The notes below the pieces were generated by a model. It was not told the origin of the DNA. It searched no databases and saw nothing but the letters and a program-made list of their open reading frames with translations. From Sphingomonas sp. Y57 (GTDB lineage: Bacteria; Pseudomonadota; Alphaproteobacteria; Sphingomonadales; Sphingomonadaceae), in NCBI RefSeq assembly GCF_001015195.1, contig NZ_LDES01000033.1, positions 116,270 through 153,329 of the forward strand: DNA of 37,060 nt, in the 5' to 3' direction. This document shows, in pieces, positions 16,322 to 25,877 of this stretch. The position numbers and the translations under genes were made by a program. Position 1 is the first letter of the stretch; each line of letters starts with the position of its first letter.

Positions 16322-16407
16322 GGGGGCCGGTCCGCGTCGACCGCCCGGACCTTGCCAGGATGACGGTCGGGGCAGCTACGGCTATAAGCGGGGCGGAGGG
16401 GACAGCT

Positions 16408-17361
16408 TTGACGGAAAATGCCCGCACCGGTTCGAAGCGCGACCTCACCGCCGGCTTCCTGCGCAACTATGACCTCGTCTCGCTGCGGCTGCTGCTCGCG
16501 GCTATCGACGAGGGCAATCTCGCCAGGGTCGCGGCGCAGGAGAATATTTCTCTTTCAGCGGTCAGCCGGCGCATCTCCGATCTGGAGGGACGGATCGGCG
16601 TCAAGCTGCTCCAGCGCCATGATCGCGGCGTCAGCCCGACGGATGCCGCGATCGCCAACCTACCCCGCCTTCGCGGCCTGTTCGACCTGATCGACGGGAT
16701 GGCGGAGGACTTCGCCGAAGTCAGCGCCGGTACCCGCGGCGTCGTCCGCGTCCGCGCCCATCTGACCGCGATCATCGGTCGTCTCCCCGAACAGATTGCC
16801 GCCTTCACCGACGCGCATCCCGGGATCGACATCGTCGTCGATGAGGCGAACAGCCCCGACGTCGTCCACGCGCTCCAGGTCGGCGGGTGTGATCTCGGCT
16901 TCATCTCCGGCACGATCGACACAGCGTCGCTCGATCGATTTCCCTGGATGGTCGACGAGCTTGTGGCGGTGATGCCGGCCGATCACGTGCTGAGCGTGCG
17001 GCAGCGCCTGCGGTTTGAACAGCTGCTCGACTATCCGTTCATCGGCATGGCGACGGGCAGTTCGCTCCATACCCTGTTGCGGGGGCAGGCGGCGGCGCTG
17101 GGACGCAAGCTCGATGAGGTAGCGCGCGTCAGCACTTTCGAAGGGGTGCGGGCGATGGTCGTGGCCGGGATGGGCGTCGGCATATTGCCGTCCGCCGCGG
17201 TCGCGCGCTCGACGCCGGCACAGGGCCTCGCCATTCGCGGACTGGACGAGCCGTGGGCCGAGCGGCCGCTCATGATCTGCGTGCGCGACCGGTCGCACCT
17301 GTCGGCCGCCGCGCGCAAGTTCCTCGATCACCTGCTCGACGGGGGCGCGGAACGGGGCTGA
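16408..17361 (+). CDS. LysR-type transcriptional regulator
   Basis: This encodes a 317-aa LysR-family regulator. The winged HTH (about 18-80) contains LRLLLAAIDEGNLARVAAQENISLSAVSRRISDLEGRIGVKLLQRHDRGVSPTDA. A substrate-binding effector domain follows, with RVRAHLTAIIGRLPEQIAAFTDAHPGIDIVV and GVRAMVVAGMGVGILPSAAV. I chose TTG at 16408, because GGAGGGG sits six nt upstream and the length then matches the family. A longer ATG frame would start inside the HU terminator. It lies 71 bp before, and on the same strand as, the CoA-transferase operon, which it probably controls (inference). The co-directional layout is less usual than the divergent LysR arrangement. Confidence 0.88.
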   Translation: MTENARTGSKRDLTAGFLRNYDLVSLRLLLAAIDEGNLARVAAQENISLSAVSRRISDLEGRIGVKLLQRHDRGVSPTDAAIANLPRLRGLFDLIDGMAEDFAEVSAGTRGVVRVRAHLTAIIGRLPEQIAAFTDAHPGIDIVVDEANSPDVVHALQVGGCDLGFISGTIDTASLDRFPWMVDELVAVMPADHVLSVRQRLRFEQLLDYPFIGMATGSSLHTLLRGQAAALGRKLDEVARVSTFEGVRAMVVAGMGVGILPSAAVARSTPAQGLAIRGLDEPWAERPLMICVRDRSHLSAAARKFLDHLLDGGAERG

Positions 17362-17432
17362 GACCGGCGGAGCAAGGGAGGCTTGCCGGAAACGGCATGG
17401 ACGGTGGCGAGGCGCGACCGTCAGATGGGGGA

Positions 17433-18659
17433 ATGACCCTGCCAGCAACCCTCGCGCCGGTACTATCCGGACTGCGCGTCCTCGAGATCGGCCATTTCGT
17501 CGCCGCGCCCTTCTGCACGCGGCTACTGGCCGATCTCGGCGCTGACGTCGTCAAGATCGAGCCGCGCGGCGGCGATCCCGTCCGGCAATGGGGCGAGATG
17601 ATCGATGGCCGCTCGCTGTGGTGGTCGATGCACGGCCGCAACAAGCGCAGCGTCACGGTCGACCTCAAGTCGGAGAAGGGCCGCGCGCTGGTCCTGCGGC
17701 TGGTCGCCGAATGCGACGTTGTGGTCGAGAATTTCCGCCCCGGCCAGCTCGCCAGGATGGGTCTCGGGCCCGACGTGCTGCGCCAGGCCCGGCCGGACCT
17801 GATCGTTGCCCATGTCTCCGGCTACGGACAGGATGGCCCAGATGCCAACCGCGCGGCCTTTGGCGTGATCGGCGAGGCGATCGGCGGCCTGCGCTACCTG
17901 ACCAACCAGGTGCCGGGCACGGCCGACCTGCCGCCGGTGCGGGTCGGCGTCAGCATCGGCGATTCGATCGCTGGCCTCTATGCGGCCTTCGGGGTGATGG
18001 CGGCGCTGTGGCAGCGCGACCGCACCGGCGGCGACGGCCGGGCACGCACGATCGATGTCGCGCTGACCGAAAGCGTACTCAGCATGATGGAGGGGATGCT
18101 CCCCGAATATGGCGCGCTCGGGAAGATCAGGCAGCCGGCCGGCGGCGGCATCGCGACCGCGGCGCCGACCAACGCCTATCCCACCGCCGATGGCCAATGG
18201 GTGCTGATCGCCGCCAATTCGGAGCCGCTGTTCGCCAAGCTGATGAGCCTGATCGGCCATGCCAAGCTGATCGGCGCGCCCGGCTATGCGAGCAACCCGG
18301 AGCGTGTCGCCAATGTCGACACGCTCGACCGGCTGATCGGCGCATGGACCCGAACATTGTCCGCCGACGCACTGATCGAGCGCCTCGACGCGAGCGACAT
18401 CCCCAATAGCAAGGCCTACACCGCCGCGGATTGCGCCGCCGACCCGCAATATCGCGCGCGGGGCATGGTGCGCGAGGTGCCGGACAAGCATTTCGGGACG
18501 GTGCTCCAGGCGGGAATGGTGCCGCACATTCCGGAATCGCCGGGCGTGGTGCGCTGGACCGGTCCGGACCTCGGCGAGCATACCGACGAGGTGCTCGGCG
18601 AACTGCTGGGCCTCGCCCCGGCCGAGATCGATACCTTGAGGCAGGAGGGCGTGCTGTGA
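17433..18659 (+). CDS. CaiB/BaiF (class III) CoA-transferase
   Basis: This 408-aa protein is a family III CoA-transferase, which moves CoA between carboxylic acids through an aspartyl-anhydride/thioester on a conserved Asp. It shows [60 protein letters not shown] and [16 protein letters not shown]. The active-site region is [28 protein letters not shown], with the Asp at about 177. Start is the ATG at 17433 after GGGGG; ATG 17397 is an in-frame alternative. Its stop overlaps the next start as GTGA. Neighbours (lyase, LeuCD-like hydratase) suggest the acceptor is a hydroxylated dicarboxylate such as citramalate or another 2-substituted malate (inference). Confidence 0.9.
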   Translation: MTLPATLAPVLSGLRVLEIGHFVAAPFCTRLLADLGADVVKIEPRGGDPVRQWGEMIDGRSLWWSMHGRNKRSVTVDLKSEKGRALVLRLVAECDVVVENFRPGQLARMGLGPDVLRQARPDLIVAHVSGYGQDGPDANRAAFGVIGEAIGGLRYLTNQVPGTADLPPVRVGVSIGDSIAGLYAAFGVMAALWQRDRTGGDGRARTIDVALTESVLSMMEGMLPEYGALGKIRQPAGGGIATAAPTNAYPTADGQWVLIAANSEPLFAKLMSLIGHAKLIGAPGYASNPERVANVDTLDRLIGAWTRTLSADALIERLDASDIPNSKAYTAADCAADPQYRARGMVREVPDKHFGTVLQAGMVPHIPESPGVVRWTGPDLGEHTDEVLGELLGLAPAEIDTLRQEGVL

Positions 18660-19579
18660 ACGACGCGGCATCATCGGTCACGATCGTCGAGGTGGGGCCG
18701 CGCGACGGCTTCCAGTCGATCGGCCCCTTCATCCCGACCGTCGACAAGATCGCGCTGATCGAGCGGCTCCATGCCGCCGGCCTGCGTCGAATGGAGACCA
18801 CCTCCTTCGTCAGCCCCGGCGCACTGCCGCAGATGGCCGACGCCGCCCAGATCGTCGCCGCGACCGATCGGCTGTCCGGCCTCGACGCGCAGGTGCTGGT
18901 GCCGACGGCGCGCCATGCCGAGCGGGCCTTCGCGGCGGGCGCGAGGCATCTCAGCGCGGTGCTGTCGGTCAGCGAGCGGCACAATATGGGCAATGTCCGC
19001 CGCACCCCGATGGAGTCGGTCGCCGACTATGCGCAGATGGTGGCGATGATGCCGGACGGGGCGGTGATGCGGCTCAACCTCGCGACCGCGTTCGATTGCC
19101 CGCATATCGGCCGGATCGGCACCGATGCGGTGCTGGCGCTGCTGGAGCCTCTCGTCGCCGCGACCGCCCATGTCGAGATCGCGCTGTGCGACACCACGGG
19201 CCGCGCCGATCCCGCGCAGGTGCGCGCGCTGTTCACTGCCGCGCGGGACCGTTTCCCGGAAGTGCGCGGATGGGCTTTTCACGGACACGACACCTACGGC
19301 CTCGGCGTGGCCAACGTCCTGGCGGCGTGGGACGTTGGCATCCGTGTGTTCGACGCTTCGGTCGCCGGGCTCGGCGGCTGTCCCTTCGCTCCAGGCGCGA
19401 CCGGCAATGTCGCGACCGAGGACCTTGTCTGGATGTTCGACAATATGGGCGTTGCCAGCGGCATCGATCTCGGGCGGCTGGTCGATGCTGCGCGCGCGGT
19501 GGCGGAGCTGCCCGGCGCGCAGATCGGCGGCCGGGTGCGCGATGCACTGGCCGCCAGCGCACGAAAGGCGGCGGCATGA
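18656..19579 (+). CDS. HMG-CoA lyase-family protein (candidate citramalyl-CoA-type lyase)
   Basis: This 307-aa TIM-barrel enzyme of the HMG-CoA lyase/DRE-TIM family would cleave a 3-hydroxy-3-methyl-acyl-CoA by retro-aldol reaction to acetyl-CoA plus a keto acid. Key parts are [10 protein letters not shown] (metal-binding Asp and catalytic Arg), the strand ending [25 protein letters not shown], the metal motif HGHDTYG, and the flexible loop [19 protein letters not shown] with the catalytic Cys at 242. The start is GTG at 18656, with AGGAGGG upstream, overlapping the transferase stop. Leucine catabolism partners are absent here, so a substrate other than HMG-CoA, such as citramalyl-CoA, is plausible. 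Confidence 0.88.
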   Translation: MNDAASSVTIVEVGPRDGFQSIGPFIPTVDKIALIERLHAAGLRRMETTSFVSPGALPQMADAAQIVAATDRLSGLDAQVLVPTARHAERAFAAGARHLSAVLSVSERHNMGNVRRTPMESVADYAQMVAMMPDGAVMRLNLATAFDCPHIGRIGTDAVLALLEPLVAATAHVEIALCDTTGRADPAQVRALFTAARDRFPEVRGWAFHGHDTYGLGVANVLAAWDVGIRVFDASVAGLGGCPFAPGATGNVATEDLVWMFDNMGVASGIDLGRLVDAARAVAELPGAQIGGRVRDALAASARKAAA

Positions 19580-21003
19580 CCGGGGCAGCGTCCCCCGGGC
19601 CGCGGCTGCTGTTCCAGAAGGTCTGGGACGCGCATGTCGCCGCCGACATCGGCGACGGCGCAGTGCTGCTCTACATCGACCGCCACCTCGTCAACGAGGT
19701 GACGAGTCCGCAGGCGTTCGAGGGGCTGCGCCTCGCCGGCCGCGCGGTGCGCCGGCCGGGTGGCACGATCGCGGTCGCCGACCATAATGTCCCTACCGAC
19801 GACCGTTCGGGTGGCGTCGCTGCGATTGCCGAGCCCGAGAGCCGGCTGCAGGTCGAGACACTGGAGCGCAACGTTGCGGAGTTCGGCATTCCCTATGTGC
19901 CGTTGCGTAGCCGCCGGCAGGGGATCGTCCACATCATCGGACCCGAGCTTGGCCTGACCTTGCCCGGCACCACCATCGTCTGCGGCGACAGCCATACCTC
20001 GACCCATGGCGCGTTCGGCGCGCTCGCCTTCGGGATCGGCACGTCAGAGGTCGAGCATGTGCTCGCTACCCAGACCCTGATCCAGCGGCCGGCAAAGGCG
20101 ATGCTCATCCGGGTCGACAACCGGCTGGGCGCCGGCGTCACCGCCAAGGACCTGATCCTCCACATCATCGGCCGCATCGGGACGGGAGGCGCCACCGGTC
20201 ATGTCATCGAATATGCCGGCGAGGCGGTGACGGCGCTCGACATGGCCGGGCGGATGACCCTGTGCAACATGTCGATCGAGGCGGGCGCCCGCGCCGGCAT
20301 GATCGCCCCCGACGAGACGGTCTATGCGTGGCTCGCGAACAGGCCGCACGCGCCGAAGGGCGAAGCGTTCGAGCAGGCAAAGGCATATTGGGACACGCTG
20401 CGCTCCGACGAGGGGGCCGACTATGATCGCACCGTCGTCATCGACGCGCGCGAGGTCGCGCCGATGGTGAGCTGGGGCACCAGCCCGGAGGCCGTGACGA
20501 CGATCGACGGCGCCGTTCCCGATCCGGCGGGCATCGCCGACCCGGGCCGACGCGGCCAGGCGCAGGCGATGCTCGACTATATGGGGCTGCGGCCGGGCGC
20601 GCCGATCGCCGGCACGCCGATCGACATGGCGTTCATCGGAAGCTGCACCAATGGCCGGATCGAGGACCTTCGCGCGGCGGCGGCGATGATCGGCGGGCGC
20701 CGCGTCGCGCCAGGCGTGCGCGCGCTGGTCGTGCCCGGCTCGGGGCAGGTCAGGGCGGCGGCCGAGGCAGAGGGGCTCGATCGGCTGTTCGTCGATGCAG
20801 GCTTCGAATGGCGCGAGGCGGGCTGCTCGATGTGCCTGGGCATGAATCCCGATCAGTTGCAGCCGGGCCAGCGCTGCGCCTCGACCTCGAACCGCAATTT
20901 CGAAGGACGTCAGGGCGTCGGAGGCCGCACCCACCTGATGTCTCCCGCCATGGCCGCCGCCGCGGCGCTGGCCGGCCATATCGTCGATCCGCGGAGATTC
21001 TGA
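19576..21003 (+). CDS. Aconitase-superfamily hydratase, large subunit (LeuC-like)
   Basis: This 475-aa large subunit of an isopropylmalate-isomerase-type [4Fe-4S] hydratase has all three cluster cysteines: C357 in SCTNGR, and C417 and C420 in GCSMCLGMN. Other landmarks are [57 protein letters not shown], and the ending [29 protein letters not shown]. It is annotated LeuC by similarity, but the context (no leuB; instead a CoA-transferase and lyase) suggests a paralogue hydrating citraconate-like or dimethylmaleate-like substrates. The ATG overlaps the lyase stop (ATGA). Confidence 0.9.
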   Translation: MTGAASPGPRLLFQKVWDAHVAADIGDGAVLLYIDRHLVNEVTSPQAFEGLRLAGRAVRRPGGTIAVADHNVPTDDRSGGVAAIAEPESRLQVETLERNVAEFGIPYVPLRSRRQGIVHIIGPELGLTLPGTTIVCGDSHTSTHGAFGALAFGIGTSEVEHVLATQTLIQRPAKAMLIRVDNRLGAGVTAKDLILHIIGRIGTGGATGHVIEYAGEAVTALDMAGRMTLCNMSIEAGARAGMIAPDETVYAWLANRPHAPKGEAFEQAKAYWDTLRSDEGADYDRTVVIDAREVAPMVSWGTSPEAVTTIDGAVPDPAGIADPGRRGQAQAMLDYMGLRPGAPIAGTPIDMAFIGSCTNGRIEDLRAAAAMIGGRRVAPGVRALVVPGSGQVRAAAEAEGLDRLFVDAGFEWREAGCSMCLGMNPDQLQPGQRCASTSNRNFEGRQGVGGRTHLMSPAMAAAAALAGHIVDPRRF

Positions 21004-21006
21004 GCC

Positions 21007-21624
21007 GTGCAGCCCTTCACCCGTCTCGATGCGATCGCCGCGCCACTGCCGGTCGCCAATGTCGACACCGACAAGATTCTCGCCGGCCGCTTCCTCAAGA
21101 CGACGACGCGCGAGGGGTTGGGCGACAAGCTGTTCTGGTCGCTGCGCCGCGACCCGGCGTTCGTGCTCAACCGCGCGCCGTGGAACCGGGCGACGATGCT
21201 GATCGCCCGTGACAATTTCGGTTGCGGGTCGAGCCGCGAACATGCTCCCTGGGCGCTGCTCGACTTCGGGATAAGCTGCGTCGTCGCGCCGAGCTTCGCC
21301 GACATCTTCTACAACAACTGCTTCAAGAACGGCCTGCTGCCGGTCGTCCTGCCGGAGGCGGATGTCGAACGCCTGCTGCGACTGGCGGCCGACCCCGCTA
21401 CCGCGCGCATGACGGTCGACCTGCCCGTCCAGACGATCACGGCCGGGGACGAGGCGATCCGTTTCGACATCGATCCCCGCCGCAAGCAGGATCTTATCGA
21501 AGGGATCGACGAGATCGCGACGACGCTCGGTCATGGCGACGCGATCGCGCGGTTCGAAACCCGTTATGCGGCAGCGATGCCATGGGTCGCGGATGTCACC
21601 GGGGAAGCGCTGACGGCCGGCTGA
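21007..21624 (+). CDS. Aconitase-superfamily hydratase, small subunit (LeuD-like)
   Basis: This 205-aa swivel-domain subunit completes the LeuC-like hydratase. It has the LeuD blocks ANVDTDKILAGRFLK, RDNFGCGSSREHAPWALLDFGISCVVAPSFADIFYNNCFKNGLLPV, and a C-terminal substrate-facing region (ITAGDEAIRFDIDPRRKQDLIEGIDEI). In biosynthetic LeuD this last region reads similarly, so specificity cannot be told from it. The GTG start is 3 bp after the large-subunit stop. It is the last gene of the operon; a small hairpin (GCTTGGCA...TGCCGAAGC) lies about 45 bp downstream without a T-tract. Confidence 0.92.
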   Translation: MQPFTRLDAIAAPLPVANVDTDKILAGRFLKTTTREGLGDKLFWSLRRDPAFVLNRAPWNRATMLIARDNFGCGSSREHAPWALLDFGISCVVAPSFADIFYNNCFKNGLLPVVLPEADVERLLRLAADPATARMTVDLPVQTITAGDEAIRFDIDPRRKQDLIEGIDEIATTLGHGDAIARFETRYAAAMPWVADVTGEALTAG

Positions 21625-21915
21625 ACTGCGCGTGGCGCGCCTTCGATCGGCGGCAAGCGGGATGGATGGCTTGGCAGGTGCCGAAGCGCCGCCGCTATTG
21701 TCTATACGTTAAGATCATCACACTGAAAAACCGAGGTGATTTTCGCCAATCAATGGCGCGTGCCTGCCGTGTTTAATAAAAAGCAGTCATGCATGTTTTT
21801 TCCTCTTCCCATAAATGAACATATATGATCCTTTATGGGGGTGGCTCAGAGGCCACCGACGAAAGAGGCCGATTCGCTCATAAGCGGCGAACGGTCACAA
21901 GGGACGGAGGACGCT
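21625..21915 (+). promoter_or_regulatory. AT-rich upstream region of the TonB receptor gene
   Basis: This 291-bp gene-free stretch is markedly richer in A/T from about 21700 to 21835 than anything around it, as expected for a promoter and leader. It contains CGCCA-atcaa-TGGCG, a T-run (GTTTTTTCC), and two leader hairpins: GGTGGC-tcagag-GCCACC (21840-21857) and TTCGC/GCGAA near 21874. No -35/-10 pair is convincing enough to place. Confidence 0.45.
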
Positions 21916-24258
21916 ATGAAAGAGTTTCTCCGGGGCGCGACACGCGTCCTGGGAACGGCGACGATCGCCTTCTTGACATCCACCAGCGCGACCGCACTGG
22001 CCCAGACGGCCACCCCGCCGACCGCACCCGACCAGGCCGAAGACCGGCAGGGCCAGGCCGCCGGTCTCGAGGACATCGTCGTCACCGCGCGGCGCGTCGC
22101 GGAATCGCTGCAGGAGACCCCGGTCGCCGTGACCGCCTTCTCCGCGGCCGCGATCGACCGTAAATTCGCGACCGACATCCGCGCGCTCGCCGGCGACGTG
22201 CCCAATGTGGTCATCACCAACGTGCCGGGCTTCAACGCCGCTTCGATCGGAATTCGCGGCCAGTCGACCGGCGACATCATCCTGACGTTCGAGCCAGCTG
22301 TCGGCGTGGTCGTCGACGATTTCGTGCTGGCGCATGTCCAGACGCAGCTCTTCGACCTGTTCGACATCGACCGGATCGAGGTGCTGCGCGGCCCGCAGGG
22401 GACGCTGTTCGGCAAGAATACCGTCGGCGGCGTCGTCAATGTCATCACCAAGCGGCCGGAGAAGGATTTCGGCGGCGAAATCCGGCTCGGCTATTCGAGC
22501 TTCAGGACGAAGGACGTCAAGGCGGCGATCAACATCCCGTTGTCCGACAACCTGTTCTTCCGCGCCGCCGGTTCCTTCCAGGAAAGCGACGGCTATTACC
22601 GGCTGACCAAGACCAACAATGTCGACTTCATTCCCGTCGACGTGCCGGCGCGCGGCCAGCGCTGGGGCGGCACCCGCTATTTCAGCGGCCGCGCCAAGCT
22701 GCTGTGGGAGCCGGGCCCCGACACCAATGTGCTGCTGACCTATGAGATGCTGCGCGATCGGGGCGACTCGCCGCCCAGCGTCAACGAGACGCCACAGGGC
22801 TTCCTGCTCGACGTCGTGGGCTTCCCCGGCATCCAGACGACCGGCGGCAGCCCGTTCGACACCGGCACCACGCTGTGCCGGGGAGATATCAACGGGGCGA
22901 CCTGCCCGGGAACCCTGCTCGGCCACAGGATCGATGTCGACGGCGGCTATTTGCGGGTCGAGCACAGCTGGCCCGATGTCGGCGCGCTGACCATGGTCGG
23001 CGGCTATCGGCGGGTGAAGTCGATCCTGCCGTCCGACTACACGGGCGAGAGTGCCTATCTGTTCGTGTCGACCCGCAACGACGTGCGCGAGCAATACAGC
23101 GTCGAGGCGCGCTTCTCGTCCGACTTCTCGGATCGGATCAAGTTCACCGCCGGCACCATGTATTGGGGCCAGACGCTCGACGCCAAGGCGACTTCGTTCC
23201 TCGGCTTCCTGCGCTTCCTGGGCGATGCCACGGCGCTCACCGATCCCAACCAGTCGACCGCCAATTACAAGGTCGACAGCTATGCGGCGTTCGGCGAGGC
23301 CGAATATAAGGTCAGCGATCCCTTCGCCGTGTTCCTCGGCGGGCGCTACACCAAGGAGAAGAAGAGCTTCTCGGTCCGGCCGCAGGTGCGCCGCTCGATC
23401 ATCGCGACAGGTTTCTGGCCCGAATATTCGGATAGCGCCAGCTTCTCCAAGCCCACCTTCCGCGCCGGCTATCGCTGGCAGATCGCGGACGGGATCAACA
23501 ATTATTTCACCTATAGCCAGGGTTACAAGTCGGGCGGCTACAACGAGCAGGCGATGTCCGCCACCTCGGCCCTGCCGTTCAAGGAGGAGACCGCCGACAG
23601 CTTCGAGCTGGGCCTGAAGACCGAGACGGCGGATCGCCGCCTGCGCTTCAACGCCGCGGCTTTCTACGTCCGCTATGACGATCTGCAGCGCGACGCGGTG
23701 GTGCCCTTCGTCGATCCGATCACCGGTTTGCCGGGGCAGGAGACACGGACCACCAACGCCGGCAAGGCGGAGGTCTACGGCCTCGAGCTGGAAGCGAGCG
23801 CGGTGCCGGTGGACGGCCTGACGCTGAGCGCCTCGCTGGGCTGGCAAAAGGCGAAATATCTGGAGTTCTTCACCGACATCGACGGCGACGGCATCAACGA
23901 CGACGCGTCCAACCTGAAACTGCGCAACGTGCCCAGATGGACGGCGAACGCATCGGCCAACTATGCCTTCCCGCCTGCGGACTGGGGCCAAGTCAGCCTC
24001 AACGCCGACGTCAACTACCAGTCCGAATATGAGTCCGTGACCCTGAATGCCCCCTACACCCAGGGACAGGCGCGGACTCTGGTCGGGGCGAGCATCCAGT
24101 GGAACGATCCGACCGAGCGCTACCGCGTCTCGATCTTCGGTCGCAATCTGCTGGACGAGACCTATCGCGTCTCGGCCAACTCGGTCGCGGGCCTGTTCAA
24201 TTTCACCAACTATGCCCCGCCCCGTTCCTACGGGATCGAGCTGGGCGTGAAATTCTGA
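21916..24258 (+). CDS. TonB-dependent outer-membrane receptor
   Basis: This encodes a 780-aa TonB-dependent receptor, a gated beta-barrel that imports a scarce ligand using TonB energy. The signal peptide ends near ATALAQ. The TonB-box/plug start is LEDIVVTARRVAESLQETPVAVTAFSAAAI, and the plug ends with DIDRIEVLRGPQGTLFGKNTVGGVVNVITKRP. The barrel ends with YAPPRSYGIELGVKF and a terminal Phe. The ATG at 21916 is fixed by GGAGG five nt upstream, although the frame stays open to 21835. No signalling extension is present, so it is not a FecA-type transducer. Its place between two catabolic clusters suggests uptake of their substrate rather than iron; this is inference. Confidence 0.95.
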   Translation: MKEFLRGATRVLGTATIAFLTSTSATALAQTATPPTAPDQAEDRQGQAAGLEDIVVTARRVAESLQETPVAVTAFSAAAIDRKFATDIRALAGDVPNVVITNVPGFNAASIGIRGQSTGDIILTFEPAVGVVVDDFVLAHVQTQLFDLFDIDRIEVLRGPQGTLFGKNTVGGVVNVITKRPEKDFGGEIRLGYSSFRTKDVKAAINIPLSDNLFFRAAGSFQESDGYYRLTKTNNVDFIPVDVPARGQRWGGTRYFSGRAKLLWEPGPDTNVLLTYEMLRDRGDSPPSVNETPQGFLLDVVGFPGIQTTGGSPFDTGTTLCRGDINGATCPGTLLGHRIDVDGGYLRVEHSWPDVGALTMVGGYRRVKSILPSDYTGESAYLFVSTRNDVREQYSVEARFSSDFSDRIKFTAGTMYWGQTLDAKATSFLGFLRFLGDATALTDPNQSTANYKVDSYAAFGEAEYKVSDPFAVFLGGRYTKEKKSFSVRPQVRRSIIATGFWPEYSDSASFSKPTFRAGYRWQIADGINNYFTYSQGYKSGGYNEQAMSATSALPFKEETADSFELGLKTETADRRLRFNAAAFYVRYDDLQRDAVVPFVDPITGLPGQETRTTNAGKAEVYGLELEASAVPVDGLTLSASLGWQKAKYLEFFTDIDGDGINDDASNLKLRNVPRWTANASANYAFPPADWGQVSLNADVNYQSEYESVTLNAPYTQGQARTLVGASIQWNDPTERYRVSIFGRNLLDETYRVSANSVAGLFNFTNYAPPRSYGIELGVKF

Positions 24259-24268
24259 GCAGTCGCGA

Positions 24269-24342
24269 CGGTGGCCCGGTTCCGTTCTTCGTCACCCGTC
24301 ATCCCCAAACCTCGCGGGGGCAGGGGACGGGCCGGGCCACCG
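24269..24342. terminator. Nested inverted repeat between convergent genes
   Basis: CGGTGGCCCGG (24269-24279) and CCGGGCCACCG (24332-24342) are perfect 11-bp inverted repeats. Inside them a second stem forms between the CCCGTCATCCCC and GGGGACGGG segments. The structure sits between two stop codons facing each other (24258 and 24349) and probably ends transcription from both sides, although it has no T-tract. Confidence 0.55.
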
Positions 24343-24348
24343 AACCCT

Positions 24349-25860
24349 TCAACGCCGCACGCGATGCGGCCGGCCGGTGCCGTCGGGCACCAGGTCGAAG
24401 GCGAAGCTGATCCGCGGCTCATGCCCACCGAAGGGCAGGGTGCAATGCCACAGATGGGACGGGAACAGGATCATCCGGCCGGGGCGCGGCTCGCACAGGT
24501 GGCGGGTGCCGCCACCGCCAAGCGCGTCCGGCAGCGCGCCGATCGCGAACCACCCCTCCTGCGGCGCGGCCAGCGCCGCCGGGAAGGCCGGATAATAGAC
24601 GCCCGACAGCCAGTTGGGCGCATGGATATGCGGTTCGACCGCGCCGCCGGGGTTGAGGATCGTACCCCACAGCGTGAGCGCCCAGCGTTCGGGCCGGGCG
24701 CGCAGCCAGGGATGATTGCCGTCGCCCACCGTCGCGGCGTGCTGGCCCAGCGCCTCGCGGGCCATGGTGGCGAGCGCGGCGATGGCGGGCGTGTCCGCGC
24801 CGGCCAGCTCGTCGCTCTGCCGCCCCGCGCGAGTGACAAGGCCCTCGGGCTCGAAGGTCAGCGATGGATGGGTCGCGAGTTCCCCGGCCAGCGCCATATG
24901 GAAGCTGTCGAGATCGTCGAACCCCGGCGCCGCATCGACGTCGATCACAGCGACGAAACGGTCGACGGCCATCAGCGCGGCCAGGGCCTCGGCCTCGCCC
25001 AACCGGTCGAGCGTCGCGCATTTCAGCGCCAGTGGCGTGGTGATGCTCGGCGACGCGGCGAGCAGCCGGTCGCACAGCGCCAGCGCCTCGGCGGGTTCGC
25101 CGGCCCGCAGCAACGCCATGGCGAGGTTGACGCCGATCGGATGGTTCAGGCCGCCCTTGTCCATCGCCGCGCGGTAGAGGTCGATCGCGCCGGCAAGGTC
25201 GCCACGCCGGTCGTACAGCGCGGCAAGCTGGTTGGCGGCGCGCGGGTGACCGGGCAGGCTGGCGAGCACCGCGCCGGCGATGCGCTCCGCCTCGGCGCCC
25301 CGGCCCAGCCGGTCGAGCGCATCGGCCCGGTTGAGCGCCGCCTCGGTATAACCGGGGCGCAATGCCAGCGCGCGGGCATAGGCCTTCTCGGCCTCGGCGT
25401 CGCGGCCGGTACGGGCCAGCGCCACGCCCAGATTGTTCCAGGCTTCGACATGGTCGGGCTTCGCGGCGACGGCCGCGCGCAGAGGCGCTTCCGCCTCGTC
25501 CGGGCGGTCCGCCGCGATCAGGCAGGAGCCAAGATTGGCAAGCGTGACCGGCGCGCCGGGGCGCAGCGCCAGCGCCCGTTCGAGGGCGGCGATCGCTGCA
25601 GCAAAACGGCCCGCCTGCTTGAGCGCGACGGCGTGATTGCCGAGCCGCGCGGGATTGTCCGGATCGGCTGCGAGCGCCGCCGCGAAGTGGTCGAGCGCCT
25701 CATCCATGCTGCCGCTTCGCTGCGCAGCAATTCCCGCGACCGTCAGCACGTCGGCGTCGCCCGGATGGGCCGCCAGCAGCCGCGCGATCAGCGGCCGCGC
25801 CGCCTCCGGGTCGGGGCCCTGGGCCAGTCGGGCGGCCTCCTGCAGCAACTCCATGGGCAT
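24349..25860 (-). CDS. TPR-repeat protein with C-terminal 2OG-Fe(II) oxygenase domain
   Basis: This 503-aa fusion has about seven TPR repeats in residues 1-270 (for example NPARLGNHAVALKQAGRFAAAIAALERALALRPG and WNNLGVALARTGRDAEAEKAYARALALRPG). The C-terminal half resembles the putative 2OG-Fe(II) oxygenase family TIGR02466. Candidate iron ligands are H411 and H413 in EPHIHAPNWLSGVYYP and H472 in SHLWHCTLPF, with an Arg for 2-oxoglutarate in PRISFAF. TPR-oxygenase fusions commonly neighbour TonB receptor genes in Caulobacter and sphingomonads. Substrate is unknown. Start is ATG 25860 (or 25854). It is convergent with the receptor and divergent, by 17 bp, from the monooxygenase gene. Confidence 0.82.
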   Translation of the reverse strand: MPMELLQEAARLAQGPDPEAARPLIARLLAAHPGDADVLTVAGIAAQRSGSMDEALDHFAAALAADPDNPARLGNHAVALKQAGRFAAAIAALERALALRPGAPVTLANLGSCLIAADRPDEAEAPLRAAVAAKPDHVEAWNNLGVALARTGRDAEAEKAYARALALRPGYTEAALNRADALDRLGRGAEAERIAGAVLASLPGHPRAANQLAALYDRRGDLAGAIDLYRAAMDKGGLNHPIGVNLAMALLRAGEPAEALALCDRLLAASPSITTPLALKCATLDRLGEAEALAALMAVDRFVAVIDVDAAPGFDDLDSFHMALAGELATHPSLTFEPEGLVTRAGRQSDELAGADTPAIAALATMAREALGQHAATVGDGNHPWLRARPERWALTLWGTILNPGGAVEPHIHAPNWLSGVYYPAFPAALAAPQEGWFAIGALPDALGGGGTRHLCEPRPGRMILFPSHLWHCTLPFGGHEPRISFAFDLVPDGTGRPHRVRR

Positions 25861-25877
25861 CGGAAGGAATTCTCCGA

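Noticed and set aside
16303-16407. Longer N-terminus for the LysR regulator
   Set aside because: It would start inside the HU terminator stem and add unrelated residues; the TTG at 16408 has a strong ribosome site and gives normal length.
19576-21624. Assignment as the leucine-biosynthesis leuCD
   Set aside because: Context lacks leuA/leuB and instead has a CoA-transferase and lyase; I kept a LeuCD-like description without gene symbols.
21895-23991. 698-aa open frame antisense to the TonB receptor
   Set aside because: Shadow of the receptor's codon bias; no ribosome site or domain.
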